From contig NZ_CP125370.1 of NCBI RefSeq assembly GCF_030034735.1, forward strand, positions 5,193,001 to 5,257,000: 64,000 nucleotides of DNA. The letters run 5' to 3'. Made by a program: the position numbers and the translations under genes. This document shows positions 16,175 to 24,597 of this stretch, in pieces. The stretch is from Paenibacillus sp. RC334 (GTDB lineage: Bacteria; Bacillota; Bacilli; Paenibacillales; Paenibacillaceae). Numbering within the stretch: the first letter of the stretch is position 1; every line of letters starts with the position of its first letter. A model generated the notes under the pieces. The model was given only the letters and a program-made list of their open reading frames with translations, ran no database searches and was not told where the DNA came from.

Positions 16175-19100
16175 TTGAGTATATCGTAAAAAAACGAAAA
16201 ATTACGTTGCTGTTTTTTGTCATGCTGATTTTAGTCGGAATCTTCGGCTTTTTCCAGTTACCGCAGCAGGAGATGCCGGATGTCACAATACAGAATGCTA
16301 TGGTTACAACAGTCTACCCTGGTGCTTCACCACAAAAAGTAGAACAAACCGTAACCAAAGAACTGGAAAAACGCATCAAGGAAGTGGAAGGCGTTAAAAC
16401 GATTAATTCGACTTCTGGTAACGGATTCTCCTCTATTTTAATCGAATCCAAAAATGGAGTTGATCCTCAAACGGTTTGGGATAATATGCGAAAAAAAGTA
16501 CAGGATGCGCAAGCTGACCTTCCCCAAGGTGCTGAAACACCTGTTGTGAATGATAAGCTGACCAGCTCGTTTATCGGCTCCTATGCCCTGGTCGCTGACT
16601 CTCCTGCACCGCTGTATAAACTAAATGATTTGACCACAACGTGGAAAGATCAGCTCAATACATTATCAGGTATATCAAGTGTCAAGTTCAATGGTCTTCC
16701 TGACCAGGAAGTACGTGTCCAAATCGACAATCAGAAGCTTCAGCAGTACCATCTGTCGTGGGGGCAGGTCGCACAAGCGATCCAGTCACAAATTGATCGG
16801 GTTCCTACCGGTGATATTGAATACAACGGACGCACCTTTCAACTCATTGTCAGAGAAACCCAAAAAGCCGAAGAATTAAATCAGGCCATTCTGACACGTA
16901 CAGAGGAAGGGGCTCCTGTGTATTTGCGAGATGTCGCTACAACGGAGCTGGCACATCCCCAAGCAGAATACTTTGCCTATGTTGGGGGTAAACCAGCCAT
17001 TACGCTAAACATTGGAGCAGAAAAAGGTACAGACGTCCCGCCTATGAGCGAAAAGGTCAATACCAAGCTCAAAGAGCTGGAGAAAACACTTCCCGAAGGT
17101 GTTCGCCTTGAAACTCTTTTTGCACAAAAGGATCAGGTAGATCATATCTTCGAGGACTTAAAACGTGAAACGATTCTTGCGATTGTGGCTGTTATTCTCG
17201 TTTGTATGTTGGGCTTGAATTTGCTTACCTCTGCTTTTGTCGCACTAGCGATTCCGATTTCGGTTGCGATTGCTATTATCTTTTTGCCTATGCTCGGTAT
17301 TACACTCAATCAAATTTCCGTTGTCGGTCTGATCATTGTACTTGGCATACTCGTCGATGACGCCGTAGTGGTCAATGATAATATTGAGCGGAGACTTACG
17401 GAATTAGGAGAATCGCCTACAGATGCAGCTATAAAAGGAACCAAAGAGGTGATGCTTTCTATTTTGGTTGCCACACTGGCTACCATCTCGGCCTTTGCTC
17501 CACTGTTGTTTCTACCCGGAAATGTAGGGGCATTCATCAAGCCCATTCCCACCATTGTTTCTCTGACCATGCTTGCCTCCATGATCATGTCACTCACCAT
17601 CATCCCTATTTTCCGAGAATGGTATGAGAAACGCAGACAGACTCGTCACCCTAAGGGTAAAACTAAACCGGCAGGCTTGTTGGGCCAACAGATTCAGTCT
17701 TTAAACAAGCTGTATTCACAAAAGTTGATGCCCAAAGTCATTAAGCGTCCCTTGCTGACTGCAATGGCAGGACTCATGCTCGGAACAGCCGCTTATGGAT
17801 TGGTTCCTTTTACCTCAGTTGAACTCTTTCCTGAATCGGAGGACCCTCATGTCGCATTAAATATAAAGATGCCTATAGGCACCTCCGTTATAGAAACAGA
17901 CCAGATCGTCAAAGACATTGCAGGCTGGATAAAGAAGCAACCCGAAACCTCCAAGGTCGTCTACAGTGCCGGAGGAACTGCACCGCAGTTATATAGTGAC
18001 ATTAATAGTTCGGGTGGAGATATTAGATATGATGAGACCGTAGGACAAATTGCCGTCGTCGGCAAACAAAATATTTTTGATCTCGATACGACAGTTGATG
18101 CTTGGGAACAGCATGTTAAAAAGTCCTATCCTGGAACTACAGTTACGACGTATGTTCCACGTCTGGGAGTCCCGGTGGGTAAGCCCGTTTCTATCCGGAT
18201 TTCAGGTCAGAATCTGAATCAGCTGCAAACCCTTTCCCAAAAAGTAAAAGAGCAGATCGCCACAGTAGAGGGTACAACCGGCATCGTGGATGATATAGGA
18301 ATTGAAAGATATGCACTGGATTTGCAGGTTAACAAGCAAGCCATGGATCAATATCTGGTAAGCTACACAGATCTGACCCGTACTCTGCTTCTATTAAAAG
18401 AAGGGGCTAAAGTTAGCCAATTTGATACAGGTAACGATCTGGTGGATATTAAATTGTATTTGAATCATAGCAACGAGGAGCCCAGCGCGCTTTTCCAACA
18501 ATTAAGTGTAGTCAATTCAGCCGGTGTGCAGATTCCGTTAAACCAGCTCGTACTGGTTAAGCCATCATTTGCTATTCAGCAAATCAAGCATTACAATATG
18601 GAGCGGACGATTACGGTGGAAGCCGACTTGAACGGGCGAACTGCAAGCGAAGCGATGGTGGATGTAGAAAGCAAACTGGCACAAATGAAGTTCCCTGAAG
18701 GATATAAATGGGAAGTGGGCGGTGAAACCTCCGATCAGTCCACCATATTCGGGGATTTAGGGAAGCTGGCGATTGTTGTAGTCTTGCTCATTTTACTCTT
18801 GATCACTATGCAATTTTATTCTCTCTCCATTCCTATTATCATTATGACGACAGTGTACTTGGCAGCAGCCGGCGGCATTATTGGTATTTTCCTGACAGGT
18901 ATGCCTATCGGATTTATGAGCATCATGGGAATTATCGCGCTGGCGGGAATTGTAGTGCGAAACGGAATTGTGTTAATTGAGTTCATCGAGGATGCCCGAC
19001 ATGAGGGAATGGAGTTGAAAGAAGCTGTGATAAGAGCAGCCGCTGCCCGTTTTAGACCCATTTTATTGACTTCTCTGGCTGCAATAGTAGGTATGATTCC

Positions 19101-19287
19101 GTTAGCTCTATTGGGAAGCCTGCTCTTTAAACCACTGGCGTTTACCGTCATTTTCGGATTGTTATTCTCGACTTTTTTAACCCTGTTTGTAGTACCATCA
19201 TTGTATATGATCATGGCCAAGTTCAAGATGCGCCGTCAGCTCAAAAAACAGCAACACACGGCTATCACACCCGATCAACCTTTGTAG
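16171..19287 (+). CDS. RND-family efflux transporter (AcrB/SwrC-like)
   Basis: Proton-driven exporter of the resistance-nodulation-division superfamily, related in layout to B. subtilis SwrC. The 1038-residue product shows the family plan: one N-terminal membrane helix, a large extracellular loop (about 35-330), helices 2-6 (from about 335) with the conserved GLIIVLGILVDDAVVVNDNI segment holding the paired Asp of the proton relay, a second large loop (about 560-865) and the last helices. The start overlaps the adaptor stop by four bases. Substrate cannot be read from sequence; surfactant, detergent or drug export is known for relatives. Confidence 0.93.
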   Translation: MIEYIVKKRKITLLFFVMLILVGIFGFFQLPQQEMPDVTIQNAMVTTVYPGASPQKVEQTVTKELEKRIKEVEGVKTINSTSGNGFSSILIESKNGVDPQTVWDNMRKKVQDAQADLPQGAETPVVNDKLTSSFIGSYALVADSPAPLYKLNDLTTTWKDQLNTLSGISSVKFNGLPDQEVRVQIDNQKLQQYHLSWGQVAQAIQSQIDRVPTGDIEYNGRTFQLIVRETQKAEELNQAILTRTEEGAPVYLRDVATTELAHPQAEYFAYVGGKPAITLNIGAEKGTDVPPMSEKVNTKLKELEKTLPEGVRLETLFAQKDQVDHIFEDLKRETILAIVAVILVCMLGLNLLTSAFVALAIPISVAIAIIFLPMLGITLNQISVVGLIIVLGILVDDAVVVNDNIERRLTELGESPTDAAIKGTKEVMLSILVATLATISAFAPLLFLPGNVGAFIKPIPTIVSLTMLASMIMSLTIIPIFREWYEKRRQTRHPKGKTKPAGLLGQQIQSLNKLYSQKLMPKVIKRPLLTAMAGLMLGTAAYGLVPFTSVELFPESEDPHVALNIKMPIGTSVIETDQIVKDIAGWIKKQPETSKVVYSAGGTAPQLYSDINSSGGDIRYDETVGQIAVVGKQNIFDLDTTVDAWEQHVKKSYPGTTVTTYVPRLGVPVGKPVSIRISGQNLNQLQTLSQKVKEQIATVEGTTGIVDDIGIERYALDLQVNKQAMDQYLVSYTDLTRTLLLLKEGAKVSQFDTGNDLVDIKLYLNHSNEEPSALFQQLSVVNSAGVQIPLNQLVLVKPSFAIQQIKHYNMERTITVEADLNGRTASEAMVDVESKLAQMKFPEGYKWEVGGETSDQSTIFGDLGKLAIVVVLLILLLITMQFYSLSIPIIIMTTVYLAAAGGIIGIFLTGMPIGFMSIMGIIALAGIVVRNGIVLIEFIEDARHEGMELKEAVIRAAAARFRPILLTSLAAIVGMIPLALLGSLLFKPLAFTVIFGLLFSTFLTLFVVPSLYMIMAKFKMRRQLKKQQHTAITPDQPL

Positions 19288-19339
19288 TTGCATGTAGTGA
19301 AGTATATACTGTCGGATTGAACCCTAGGGGGAAGTAAGT

Positions 19340-20240
19340 ATGGAAAGCAAAAAAAAATGATATCTTACAGGCAGCCATTCGGCTGTTTTCCAGAAAAGGC
19401 TACTATTCAACATCTGTTGAAGAGATCGCAAAAGAAAGTGGGATGGCAAAGGCATCCTTTTATAAATATTTTCAGGGAAAAGAAGAACTGCCTCTAGAAA
19501 TGTGCATTATCCTAGAGAAAAATATTGAACAGGATATCCGGGCACTTTACAGTAAACCTGATCTCACTAATCATGATAAACTGCACGGTTTTGCCGTTCT
19601 TTATTTGAAAAACCTCGTTGAAAACAAAGTGTATCTCATGATGGATCTTCCTGAGCCGTCCATGCTTATTTTTCAAAATGAGCAACTCAATGGCGCCTTT
19701 GAACAACATGAGTACAAGCTGTACAAATGGGTACGTGACTGTCTGATTGATGTTTTCGGACCGGAGATTGAAGATCATGCATGGGATATGACCTTTGTGC
19801 TAAAAAGTGTTGTATTTGAATATATTCGCTTCTTTGCCGATCGGATGAATGATGAAACGATTGAGCAGCTTGCGCAATTCATCATCTTCTTATCCAATTC
19901 CTTGGTTGCCAGCCTGAAGAGTACCGATTCGGCCTCTCATTTGTGGAGCAATCAGGGTTGGTTACCTGAAAGCATTCTAAGCAATCCCTTTGATCAGGGC
20001 CGCCAGATTAACGGCCTTCTCTACTCTCTGGAGGACAGTATTCTGCTGTCTTCATGGAGTTCGAGGGAAAAGCAGGAGTACCAGCAAATTGCGACTCTAT
20101 TAAAGGAAGAAGCTTTGAAAGCGAATCCCCAAATGGGTCTTTTAAAAGCTCTTTTCTCATATTTGGAGCAGCGTAAAGAGCTGAAAAAAGTTTGTCATTT
20201 GCTTCAAAAGCTGTTGAATCTTACACCCCCAACAGAGTAG
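19340..20240 (+). pseudogene. TetR/AcrR-family regulator with an A9-run frameshift near its start
   Basis: A one-component repressor that would sense an efflux substrate and control the adjacent RND operon. The helix-turn-helix region is complete and typical (ILQAAIRLFSRKGYYSTSVE, then IAKESGMAKASFYKYFQGKE), followed by a ligand domain. The natural ATG at 19340, with AGGGGG about 8-10 bases before it, is out of frame. The run of nine A (19349-19357) sends it into a stop at 19358; eight A would give an intact product of 299 residues. No other start precedes the helix-turn-helix. An ATG at 19443 would lose half of it. The C-terminal 90 residues are longer than the family norm. A slippage-dependent or phase-variable gene is possible. 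Confidence 0.75.
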
Positions 20241-20293
20241 TAGGCGCTTAGAAATTCATCACAGCTATTCACAACTTAGCTTGTAGAATACAT

Positions 20294-20337
20294 CAAAAAA
20301 AGACTGCTCATGTAAATCATGAGACAGTCTTTTTTTG
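20294..20337. terminator. Bidirectional terminator between the TetR gene and metK
   Basis: A7-GACTG and CTCAT pair with ATGAG and CAGTC-T7 around a 7-base loop. The long A and T tracts on either side serve both convergent genes. Confidence 0.9.
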
Positions 20338-20369
20338 GTTATTGCTTATATTTGATAGCATATGAGAAA

Positions 20370-21572
20370 TTACAGACCGGCTTGCACTCTCAGAGCGTCA
20401 GCTTTGTCTATGCTCTCCCATGGCACATCCAGATCTGTACGACCAAAGTGACCGTAAGCAGCCGTTTGCTTGTAAATTGGACGACGCAGATTCAGCATTC
20501 GAATGATACCTGTGGGGCGAAGATCAAAATTGTTACGAATCAGTTCAACGAGCTTCTCGTCGCTTACTTTCCCAGTACCGTATGTATCGACGCTAATCGA
20601 AACTGGTGTAGCTACACCAATGGCATAAGCAAGCTGAATTTCCACTTTATCTGCCAATCCGGCTGCAACTAGGTTTTTCGCTACATAACGGGCAGCGTAA
20701 GCTGCGGAACGGTCCACTTTGGTCGGATCCTTACCGGAGAATGCTCCCCCGCCATGACGCGCATAACCACCATACGTATCTACAATAATTTTGCGGCCTG
20801 TTAGACCTGCATCCCCTTGAGGTCCGCCAATAACAAAGCGACCTGTTGGATTAATGTAATACTTGGTTTGCTCATCCAGCAATTCCGCAGGAACAACTGG
20901 CAAAATAACCTTTTCCTTGATGTCTGCCTGAATTTGCTCCAACGTAGTATCTTCTGCATGCTGCGTAGAAACTACAATGGCATCAATACGAATTGGCTTT
21001 CCATTTTCATACTCTACCGTTACCTGGGTTTTACCATCCGGGCGAAGGTACTTTAATGTTCCATCCTTGCGCACTTCGGCCAAGCGGCGTGCAATACGGT
21101 GAGACATTGCGATAGGCAACGGCATCAACTCAGGTGTTTCATTCGTAGCAAAACCGAACATCAACCCTTGATCGCCTGCTCCAATGTTTTCCGTTTCTTT
21201 ATCTACTTCAGCAGGATCACGGCTTTCCAGAGCAGCGTTAACCCCTTGAGCGATGTCCGGCGATTGTTCATTCAAAGAAGTCAATACAGCGCAAGTATTA
21301 TAATCAAAGCCGTATTTCGCACGTGTATAGCCAATTTCCTTAATCGTATTGCGTACAATGGATGGAATATCCACGTATTCCGATTTGGAGCTGATTTCAC
21401 CAATGACGAGAACGAGACCAGTAGCTACTGATACTTCACACGCTACCCGTGCATTAGGGTCGTTAGCCAAAAAGGCGTCCAATACGGCGTCGGAAATCTG
21501 ATCACAGATTTTATCCGGATGACCTTCTGTTACAGATTCAGACGTAAACAAATGACGGCCTTTTACAGACAT
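20370..21572 (-). CDS. metK: S-adenosylmethionine synthase
   Basis: MetK makes S-adenosylmethionine from methionine and ATP, supplying all methyl transfer. The 400-residue product has the N-terminal signature [20 protein letters not shown], the central [12 protein letters not shown] motif and the [20 protein letters not shown] phosphate-binding segment. It is full length. The ATG at 21572 is set by GGGAGG 9 bases upstream; an in-frame upstream extension is not needed. It is monocistronic, with a bidirectional terminator behind it. Its upstream region carries a consensus promoter and a hairpin with T-run but no recognisable S-box, although many Firmicute metK genes are SAM-riboswitch controlled. 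Confidence 0.97.
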   Translation of the reverse strand: MSVKGRHLFTSESVTEGHPDKICDQISDAVLDAFLANDPNARVACEVSVATGLVLVIGEISSKSEYVDIPSIVRNTIKEIGYTRAKYGFDYNTCAVLTSLNEQSPDIAQGVNAALESRDPAEVDKETENIGAGDQGLMFGFATNETPELMPLPIAMSHRIARRLAEVRKDGTLKYLRPDGKTQVTVEYENGKPIRIDAIVVSTQHAEDTTLEQIQADIKEKVILPVVPAELLDEQTKYYINPTGRFVIGGPQGDAGLTGRKIIVDTYGGYARHGGGAFSGKDPTKVDRSAAYAARYVAKNLVAAGLADKVEIQLAYAIGVATPVSISVDTYGTGKVSDEKLVELIRNNFDLRPTGIIRMLNLRRPIYKQTAAYGHFGRTDLDVPWESIDKADALRVQAGL

Positions 21573-21696
21573 GAATTTCAACCTCCCACAATTAAAATAC
21601 ATGAGGACTTATATAAAATCCTGACATGGCAATGGCACTAGCCAGACACTCTCACGCCAACATGTGGCCGGAAAATGACTTCTATACCTGATTAAC

Positions 21697-21728
21697 AAAA
21701 AATGAACCTTTTCCGGTAGGAAAAGGTT
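21697..21728 (-). terminator. Terminator or attenuator hairpin in the metK leader
   Basis: AACCTTTTCC and GGAAAAGGTT form a perfect 10-base stem over a TACC tetraloop, followed on the minus strand by CA and T6. It is either the terminator of the SASP gene or an attenuator of metK; its place downstream of the metK promoter favours the latter. Confidence 0.75.
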
Positions 21729-21748
21729 GCGTACAAGCCTCAAATGCC

Positions 21749-21777
21749 ATGATATCCTATTTAAAACAAGGTGTCAA
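21749..21777 (-). promoter_or_regulatory. Sigma-A promoter of metK
   Basis: Consensus TTGACA (21772-21777), a 17-base spacer and TATCAT (21749-21754, five of six) predict a start near 21742, about 170 bases upstream of the metK ATG. Confidence 0.75.
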
Positions 21778-21904
21778 TTCATATCACCCAATTACAAAGC
21801 GCCAAACTAAGGCAAATTGACAAGAGTTAAATTTCTGATTCACATGAGGATAGCCTTATTTTTAAAAACGATTGCACGTCAAAATCAGTAAAAATTATTG
21901 CAAC

Positions 21905-22195
21905 TTACAAGGTACCAAATTCAGATAAGCTGCGTTCGGCAGATTGTACCAATCGCTTGGTAATTTCACCACCTACAGAGCCATTCTGTCTTGATGTCAA
22001 ATCGCGCCACTCCACATTTGCGTTTCCTTTAAACTCGCCCAACTCCGCAGCAAACTCACTGTCTGCACTCGGATGTATATGCGCATATTGGGGATTATAA
22101 ACAGGAAGCCCAAACTCAGCAGCAATTTCATACTTCAAATCATGTAATCTGGTACGGCTTTCGGGAATCAATCGTCTTTGACCTCTTGATGCCAT
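21905..22195 (-). CDS. Small acid-soluble spore protein, alpha/beta type
   Basis: Alpha/beta SASPs coat and protect DNA in the dormant spore. The 96-residue product carries the first family motif (LHDLKYEIAAEFGLPVYN, including the GPR protease site region) and the second (DLTSRQNGSVGGEITKRLVQ). At about 96 residues it is somewhat longer than the usual 60-75, mostly through an acidic middle segment (about 40-60). The ATG at 22195 is chosen because GGAGGTG lies 8 bases upstream; an in-frame ATG further upstream would overlap that site. Expression would be forespore-specific (sigma-G), but I did not identify the promoter. Confidence 0.9.
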   Translation of the reverse strand: MASRGQRRLIPESRTRLHDLKYEIAAEFGLPVYNPQYAHIHPSADSEFAAELGEFKGNANVEWRDLTSRQNGSVGGEITKRLVQSAERSLSEFGTL

Positions 22196-22321
22196 CGTAC
22201 ACACCTCCATCAATTGTATTTTCTTTCATGAGGTTAGTGTGCAGCGTTTGGAGTCAGCTTAGCCAAGAACAATTTTCTATCCTAAGAAGTATTTACGAAA
22301 AAGAACATTCCAACATACAAC

Positions 22322-22903
22322 CTATTGGAGAGTATAACCGCCACGTACCATGACGACCAGGCCAAACTTCTGGCCTTCTTTTACCTGAATACCTCTTCCT
22401 TCTCTAGGAAAGGATAGTAAATGATTTTTCTCAACCGCCTGATTATGGACAATTTCTGTTCCAGAAGTGATATCAATAGCTCCGCTGGCATCCATAGTAT
22501 AAACAACAGCATTCCCGTTACGTAAAATAAATTCCGCTCCAACTTTGGCAATCAGCTTTTGACCAGGCTTTACATCAACAACCTTCAATTCCTCGGTCTG
22601 TTCCACAGCTGTGGAAGCTTTACCTGAGCTAGAAGCTCCAGCTGTCGTGGCGTTAGAAGTAGCGTTTGTGGTGGGGGCTGCTGAGCTAGTCGTTTTACTA
22701 TTAGTGCTACTTGCTGATGCTCCACCTTTGATTGCCGCAGCGATTTTCTGGTCAACATAGCTTTTGGTTACGACTGGATCATCAGCTGTACCTGGTTGTC
22801 CGGAGCTGGAGGCTCCATTAACTGAGTTGTTCATTAAGGAGCCTGCAACTATCCCTCCTCCAAGCAAAACTGCTGCCAGCGATACTTTGTAGCGTGATTT
22901 CAT
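22322..22903 (-). CDS. Secreted protein of unknown function
   Basis: Not recognised as a named family. The 193-residue product has a signal peptide (MKSRYKVSLAAVLLGGGIVA, cut near VNGAS), then GTADDPVVTKSYVDQKIAAA, a motif often seen near the N-terminus of Firmicute surface proteins. A Ser/Thr/Ala linker (about 63-100) and a compact C-terminal beta-rich domain (about 105-193) with VKPGQKLIAKVGAEFILRNG follow. The last part resembles a small surface domain without catalytic residues. AGGAGG precedes the ATG. It starts 57 bases after the TolC-like gene and is likely cotranscribed with it, so it may belong to the same surface system. Confidence 0.75.
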   Translation of the reverse strand: MKSRYKVSLAAVLLGGGIVAGSLMNNSVNGASSSGQPGTADDPVVTKSYVDQKIAAAIKGGASASSTNSKTTSSAAPTTNATSNATTAGASSSGKASTAVEQTEELKVVDVKPGQKLIAKVGAEFILRNGNAVVYTMDASGAIDITSGTEIVHNQAVEKNHLLSFPREGRGIQVKEGQKFGLVVMVRGGYTLQ

Positions 22904-22959
22904 GTAAATCCTCCTACAGCAGGTTAATGCATCTGTAAAAAAAAATTATATTAGCATTA

Positions 22960-24498
22960 TTATTGGCTTGCTCCAGAAGAACCGCCTTGCATAGCCCAAG
23001 GCTTGTCATAAGCCAGCTTCAACGTATCAATACTTGTAACTAAATCCTCAGCTTGTTGTTCTGCGGTAGTCACTTTCAGATTGGCTTCATAAACCTGGAG
23101 CTCGGTCGCCAAACCTACATCAAATTGCTTCTTAGCCATATCGGCCGCACTTCTAGCACTCACCAAACCAGCTTGAATCTGTGAGTACTGACTTTCTAAT
23201 GCTTTGATGTTGTTATAAATTGTTCTTACGGCTTCTTCGAGTTGTCTCTTTGTGCCTTCTGTTGCATACTGAGCTTTTTCAACATTAAGTTGTTCAGCTT
23301 CATAAGGCGTGTTTCCTGAAGCACTAAAATTGTAAAGCCTCAGGCTCAATTCGGCCAAATCCACTTTTTGCTCACTTAACCAAATGGCAGTGCTGCTGGT
23401 AAGTACTTGGCTTACTTTTGTCTCTACATTATCTTTAAATTCAGAATAGACAGGCTTATCCTTCAATTCATAACGTTGCTCTGGCTTGTAGCCAATCACT
23501 TGATTCAAAGATACATATGCACTATCCAGATCTTTTTTAGCCTTTTCTAAAGCAGCTTGATTCTGAGTTAACTGATTAGTTGCTTGTGTAACCTCATAGT
23601 CACTTGACATTTGATTATCTCTTTTAATTTGTACAACCTTAAGCTTGCGCTCAGCATCTTCAATATTCAATGCAGCCAGCTTAACTGCATTTTGCTTTTG
23701 AAGGAGCTTGTTATAAAGATCCTTCACGTTGTATTGAATACCTTCCTTAGTCATGTCCAAATTCTTTTTTGCAGCCTCATAGTTAAGGTTGGTTTGAGCA
23801 TAACCCTTAAAAGCTTTATCAGAAGCTTCAACGCCTGCCTCAGCAGGAACAAAGTCGATATTCTTACCTGCTTCTTTCATAATTTTCCCAGTTTGATCAA
23901 TATTCGTTTCTGCTGTTTTAACTGAGGTACTATCAACTACAGCCAGTTTAACTGCATCATCATAGGTCAAAGAATCATTATAGTAGGTATCATAAGTAAC
24001 TTTAGTCACAGGAGATGTGAAAGGCTTACTGGATAAGCTGTTGGTTTGACCATCAGTAGTGCTTCCATCAGCTTGATTTGAAATAGTTACTGTCCGTGTA
24101 GTCTTATCCCAATTTACTTTGGCGCCTAATGATTGGCTCACAAAGCGCAGAGGAACGAGCACTTGACCCTTTTGAATTTGAGTAGCTACATCGAGTTGTA
24201 CAGGAGCACTATTCTTATAAGCAAGTTTAGAACCCACATTTAAAGTTAACGTATCATCATTTTTGGATGCAATTACTTTTTTAGCTTTGCTATCCCACTC
24301 CACTTGTGCTCCCAGGCTTTCAAAAACGCCGCGAAGAGGCACTAAGGTTGTATTTTGACTAATCACTGGTGACTGTGTATATTGCTGAGCTACACCGTTA
24401 ATAATAACCTTTATATCACTTGTTTGAGCCCCTGCAAGATTGGCAAATGCAGAAGAAAGAACCAATGTGGAAAGTACCGCCACTCCAAAACGTTTCAT
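22960..24498 (-). CDS. TolC-like (outer-membrane-efflux-family) protein with N-terminal stalk domains
   Basis: The 512-residue product has a signal peptide (1-25), two copper-amine-oxidase-like stalk repeats (about 28-145, with LVPLRGVFESLGAQVEW and LVPLRFVSQSLGAKVNW) and then two TolC-type helical repeats (about 170-340 and 345-500). The second repeat has the family hallmark QFDVGLATELQVYEANLKV. I do not see the transmembrane beta strands of true TolC, which fits a cell without an outer membrane. It is presumably an extracytoplasmic helical partner of the RND adaptor and pump encoded nearby, but this is inference. AAAGGAG precedes the ATG. A terminator-like hairpin separates it from the upstream surface gene. 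Confidence 0.82.
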   Translation of the reverse strand: MKRFGVAVLSTLVLSSAFANLAGAQTSDIKVIINGVAQQYTQSPVISQNTTLVPLRGVFESLGAQVEWDSKAKKVIASKNDDTLTLNVGSKLAYKNSAPVQLDVATQIQKGQVLVPLRFVSQSLGAKVNWDKTTRTVTISNQADGSTTDGQTNSLSSKPFTSPVTKVTYDTYYNDSLTYDDAVKLAVVDSTSVKTAETNIDQTGKIMKEAGKNIDFVPAEAGVEASDKAFKGYAQTNLNYEAAKKNLDMTKEGIQYNVKDLYNKLLQKQNAVKLAALNIEDAERKLKVVQIKRDNQMSSDYEVTQATNQLTQNQAALEKAKKDLDSAYVSLNQVIGYKPEQRYELKDKPVYSEFKDNVETKVSQVLTSSTAIWLSEQKVDLAELSLRLYNFSASGNTPYEAEQLNVEKAQYATEGTKRQLEEAVRTIYNNIKALESQYSQIQAGLVSARSAADMAKKQFDVGLATELQVYEANLKVTTAEQQAEDLVTSIDTLKLAYDKPWAMQGGSSGASQ

Positions 24499-24530
24499 AA
24501 TTTCTCTCCTTTGTCAATAAGGCTAATAAA

Positions 24531-24554
24531 AGAAAAGGGCTCCAAAAGGAACCC
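24531..24554 (-). terminator. Terminator after the large stalk-domain surface gene
   Basis: GGGTTCC and GGAGCCC (minus strand) pair with one mismatch over a TTTT loop, followed by TTTTCTTTTATT. It should partly uncouple the TolC-like gene from the highly expressed gene upstream. Confidence 0.6.
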
Positions 24555-24597
24555 TCTTCTCATCTAATTCAGTTAACTCAAAAGAGTTGCTCTTAAA

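Larger units (their letters stand above)
21573..21904 (-). other. Leader and promoter region of metK
   Basis: The gap holds a consensus promoter (21749-21777), a perfect 10-base hairpin with T6 only about 15 bases after the predicted start (21697-21728), then about 125 bases to metK containing a small AGGA...TCCT palindrome near 21603-21624. No S-box, T-box or other known element was recognised. Nothing clear lies between 21780 and 21904. Confidence 0.5.

Noticed and set aside
21573..21777. S-box SAM riboswitch before metK
   Set aside because: The conserved cores expected for SAM-I are not readable in the leader, and there is no space for the aptamer between promoter and hairpin.
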